A stretch of 9,280 nt of DNA from NCBI GenBank assembly GCA_948688495.1, contig CAPQSW010000029.1, positions 21,159 to 30,438 on the forward strand. The letters run 5' to 3'. This DNA is from an uncultured Lachnospiraceae bacterium. GTDB taxonomy: Bacteria > Bacillota > Clostridia > Lachnospirales > Lachnospiraceae. Below, piece after piece: positions 6,960-9,280 of the stretch. The position numbers and the translations under genes were made by a program. Every line of letters begins with the position of its first letter. Positions within the stretch are counted from its first letter, which is position 1. The notes beneath the pieces were generated by a model. That model did not search any database. It was not told the origin of the DNA and worked only from the letters and a program-made list of their open reading frames with translations.

Positions 6960-7649
6960 CTAAATTTTAAAACGATATCCTACACCCCAGATAGTCTCAA
7001 TATACTGTGGCTTTGCCGTATTTATCTCGATCTTCTCACGGATTTTCTTGATATGCACCGTCACGGTAGCAATATCCCCCACTGATTCCAAATCCCATAT
7101 CCGGCTGAACAGTTCTTCCTTGCTGAAAACGCGGTTGGGATTCTGCGCAAGGAAACACAAAAGATCAAACTCTTTCGTCGTAAACTGTTTTTCCTCCTCA
7201 TTCACCCACACTCTTCGAGCCGTCTTGTCGATTTTCAGCCCGCGAATCTCAATAATGTCATTCTCCTGGATATTGCTGTTGATTAACCGTTCATACCTGG
7301 AAAGATGTGCTTTTACCCTCGCGACCAGCTCACTGGGGGAAAACGGCTTGGTAATATAATCGTCCGCACCAAGCCCAAGTCCGCGAATTTTGTCAATGTC
7401 ATCTTTCTTCGCCGATACCATCAGAATAGGGGTATTCTTGTTCTCCCGGATTCTCTTACAGATTTCAAAACCATCTACGCCCGGAAGCATCAAATCCAAA
7501 ATGAACATGTCAAATTCTTCCCCCAGTGCGCGCGCAAGTCCCTGCTCGCCATCATTCTCGACTTCCACGTCAAAGCCGCTCAGCTCCAGATAGTCTTTCT
7601 CCAAATCAGCAATTGCCACTTCATCTTCAATAATCAATACTTTACTCAA
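6960..7649 (-). CDS. OmpR/PhoB-family response regulator (TTG start)
   Basis: This 229-residue DNA-binding regulator should be phosphorylated by the kinase encoded just upstream. The receiver domain (about 1-115) has the acidic pocket Glu8-Asp9, phosphoacceptor Asp52 in ILDLMLPGVDG, Ser79 and Lys101 in DDYITKPFS. The winged-helix output domain (about 130-229) contains FTTKEFDLLCFLAQNPNRVF and ends in ETIWGVGYRFKI, typical of the family. TTG at 7649 is chosen as start because AGGAGG (7657-7662) lies 7 bases upstream and the N-terminus LSKVLIIEDE is then family-like; an in-frame ATG at 7721 would add 24 residues from inside the kinase gene. The TTG overlaps the kinase TGA (TTGA), so translation of the two is probably coupled. 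Target genes are unknown. Confidence 0.95.
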   Translation of the reverse strand: MSKVLIIEDEVAIADLEKDYLELSGFDVEVENDGEQGLARALGEEFDMFILDLMLPGVDGFEICKRIRENKNTPILMVSAKKDDIDKIRGLGLGADDYITKPFSPSELVARVKAHLSRYERLINSNIQENDIIEIRGLKIDKTARRVWVNEEEKQFTTKEFDLLCFLAQNPNRVFSKEELFSRIWDLESVGDIATVTVHIKKIREKIEINTAKPQYIETIWGVGYRFKI

Positions 7650-9136
7650 CTTACTACCTCCTGATATTTTCGGATTACAAAGTACATAATGGTGCCTGTC
7701 CCCTCCTTGCTGTTCGCCCATATCTTGCCTCCGTGGTCCTCTATGATTTTCTTCACTATAGACAGTCCAATTCCGCTTCCTCCAGTAGATGAATTCCTGG
7801 ATGCGTCCGCCCGATAAAAACGGTCAAAAATATAAGGCAGATCTTTCGCTGGAATCCCCTTGCCATTATCTTCAAATTCTATCTGAATAAAATCACCTGC
7901 ATCACGGATACGGATATTGATAAACCCCTGTTCTTTGCCCATATATTTGATAGAATTGCTGATAATATTATTAATAACACGCCTCAGCTGCTCCGGATCT
8001 GCAATAATCAGCACATCCCTGTCTGCATAATCAATATAATTGAGCCTGATATTCTTTGCTTCCAAATCCAGCCCGACTTCCTCCACGCAGTCTTCAAAAT
8101 AGTCCGCCACATTGATACGGCTGAAATTGTAGGGAATCCGGTTGGTATCAATCTTGGAATACAAGGTCAGCTCATTGATCAGCGTATCCATCTCATTTGC
8201 CTTATTGTAAATGGTGCGGATATATTTCTCCTGCTTCTGGGGCGTATCTGCCACACCATCCATAATTCCCTCCACATATCCCTTAATCGCCGTAATTGGC
8301 GTCTTTAAATCATGAGAAATGTTACTGATCAGCACACGGTTCTCTTTCTCCCCGGCAAGCTTCTCCTCCTCGGATTCCTTTAAGCGGAAACGCATCTCCT
8401 CAAAATTACGGCACAGCTCGCCTATTTCATCCCTGCCATCGGCTTCCACGGTAAAATCCAGATTTCCCGCCTTAATATTCTGCGTCGCCACCTGAAGCTT
8501 ATGGATAGGGTTGATAATTCCCTGATAAATCCATACCGTCAGCATTCCCGCTGTAAATAGAAGAATCAGCAATACAGAAATCATCATATCTAAAAGTACT
8601 CCCTTGACGTCCGGTATCAGCCGTTCCATAGAAGTAATAATAAACACACTCCCCCTTCTGCCATCAGAAAAAACAGTATCTATCTGCTTGATCAATGCCT
8701 GTTCCTCGCCCTCCATATAAAAACCAGAGCCGGCACTCTGCAACACATCACTGTCATATTCCGACAAATCCCCCTTAAGTCCCTGATTCAAAGATTCATT
8801 CCCATCATAAATCAGTTCATCCCCACACCTGACAATCAAGTAGGAATACTTTCGCTCCAATTCTGTATTGACCTGATTCAGATATGCTATATCCTCCAGC
8901 TTCTCCGGCTCGCTCTCTGCCACCTTTTGTAAGTTCTCATAGGTTGATTTTGTAAAACGGCTGAGCGCCTCGAACGAATTCAAAAAATACTCGTATGCAT
9001 TGCCATCTGTATCATAAATCTGACGCAGCGCATGCATCTGGTATTTCCCAAATCCCCACATGGTAGCTCCTGCCAGAAGCACAGGCACTAATATGATGAT
9101 AAAAAAAGAAATAATCAGTCTGGTTCGTAATTTCAT
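7646..9136 (-). CDS. Membrane sensor histidine kinase (HAMP-HisKA-HATPase)
   Basis: The 496-residue protein senses an unknown signal at the cell surface and phosphorylates the adjacent regulator. Order: transmembrane helix about 6-28, an extracytoplasmic region of about 150 residues (29-182) I do not recognise, a second helix about 183-205, a HAMP linker (about 206-258), the H-box SNISHDLKTPITAIKGY with His275, and an ATPase domain with N-box (NNIISNSIKY, 389-398), G1 DNGKGI (423-428), F-box FDRFYRAD (437-444) and G2 GGSGIGLSI (452-460). All catalytic residues are present. The length is normal for the class. ATG 9136 lacks a good ribosome binding site of its own but overlaps the stop of a short upstream frame (ATGA), suggesting coupled translation. 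Kinase-before-regulator order is the reverse of the usual arrangement. Confidence 0.95.
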   Translation of the reverse strand: MKLRTRLIISFFIIILVPVLLAGATMWGFGKYQMHALRQIYDTDGNAYEYFLNSFEALSRFTKSTYENLQKVAESEPEKLEDIAYLNQVNTELERKYSYLIVRCGDELIYDGNESLNQGLKGDLSEYDSDVLQSAGSGFYMEGEEQALIKQIDTVFSDGRRGSVFIITSMERLIPDVKGVLLDMMISVLLILLFTAGMLTVWIYQGIINPIHKLQVATQNIKAGNLDFTVEADGRDEIGELCRNFEEMRFRLKESEEEKLAGEKENRVLISNISHDLKTPITAIKGYVEGIMDGVADTPQKQEKYIRTIYNKANEMDTLINELTLYSKIDTNRIPYNFSRINVADYFEDCVEEVGLDLEAKNIRLNYIDYADRDVLIIADPEQLRRVINNIISNSIKYMGKEQGFINIRIRDAGDFIQIEFEDNGKGIPAKDLPYIFDRFYRADASRNSSTGGSGIGLSIVKKIIEDHGGKIWANSKEGTGTIMYFVIRKYQEVVS

Positions 9137-9216
9137 ATTAATTCTCGCATTTCTACTAAAATTTCCCCTGGATAAAGCAATAGAATATATATTTCTTTGA
9201 CTCCAATACGAGGCAT
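9133..9216 (-). CDS. Putative 27-residue ORF coupled to the kinase gene
   Basis: From ATG 9216 the frame encodes 27 residues beginning MPRIGVKEIYILLLYPGEIL and ending EMRELI, with TGA at 9133-9135. GGGAGGAG lies 5 bases before the ATG, a strong Shine-Dalgarno, whereas the kinase start has none. The stop overlaps the kinase ATG by 4 bases (ATGA), a classic coupling arrangement. However, the same frame stays open upstream to the window edge (21 more codons), so this could instead be the tail of a longer gene that begins outside the window. No family is recognised. Function as a leader peptide that sets kinase translation is inference. Confidence 0.4.
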   Translation of the reverse strand: MPRIGVKEIYILLLYPGEILVEMRELI

Positions 9217-9262
9217 CCGTTCTCCTCCCGGCTTCGCCGGATCCCTCCTTATGCCAAATATT
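9205..9262 (-). repeat. Imperfect palindrome with GGAGG-rich internal loop
   Basis: On the minus strand an outer stem AATA/TATT plus GGCAT/ATGCC surrounds an inner perfect hairpin CCGGC-GAA-GCCGG (9228-9240). The purine-rich stretches between the stems each hold a Shine-Dalgarno-like GGAGG. The ATG of the 27-codon frame lies in the outer stem. It could be a regulatory leader structure or a copy of a dispersed palindromic repeat; no second copy is present in this window. Confidence 0.5.
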
Positions 9263-9268
9263 ATATCA
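9260..9268 (-). promoter_or_regulatory. Possible extended -10 promoter for the kinase operon
   Basis: TGATATAAT on the minus strand matches an extended -10 (TG, one base, TATAAT at 9260-9265). The -35 would fall just beyond the window edge, so it cannot be checked. A start near 9253 would place the inner hairpin and the short ORF in the leader. Confidence 0.4.
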
Positions 9269-9280
9269 ACATTGCAATAA

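Overview
The window looks like a chromosomal segment of a low- to mid-GC Clostridia genome, most likely Lachnospiraceae. The pointers are the SecA with a C-terminal zinc motif, a YtvI-like AI-2E family permease, an OmpR-type two-component pair with A/G-rich Shine-Dalgarno sites, and a compact type of prolyl-tRNA synthetase without an editing insertion. This placement is inference from gene content and style; no search was run. All six recognisable genes are read leftward, on the minus strand.

From right to left in the direction of transcription: the right edge (about 9133-9280) holds an extended -10-like element, an imperfect palindrome carrying Shine-Dalgarno sequences, and a 27-codon reading frame whose stop overlaps the start of a sensor histidine kinase by 4 bases (ATGA). 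The kinase (7646-9136) overlaps an OmpR/PhoB-type response regulator (6960-7649, TTG start). Then come an RluA-family pseudouridine synthase (6194-6943) and an AI-2E/YtvI-type membrane protein (5135-6166). Short gaps or overlaps and one orientation make these four genes a likely operon. proS (3556-4998) follows with its own strong promoter, whose -10/-35 elements straddle the permease stop codon. secA (2556 down to base 1, last codons cut off by the window edge) has a separate promoter about 75-105 bases before its start.

Between secA and proS lies about 1 kb (2557-3555) with no convincing gene. Its left part is the secA leader and promoter. The middle (about 2762-3466) reads as purine-rich on the plus strand, opposite to the flanking genes, and carries no long frame on either strand. 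It contains a recurring GAGGTAC motif, three copies of which are exactly 51 bases apart, and it ends in a strong hairpin-plus-U-tract terminator oriented for rightward transcription. It is either a heavily decayed rightward gene or mobile element, or an unrecognised rightward noncoding RNA. I could not assign it to a known family, and it is the main unexplained structure here.

Functionally the window combines protein export (SecA), translation (ProRS, rRNA/tRNA pseudouridylation) and an envelope-signalling module of unknown stimulus. The two most worthwhile items to check are the 2762-3516 island and the coupled short frame with its palindrome upstream of the kinase.
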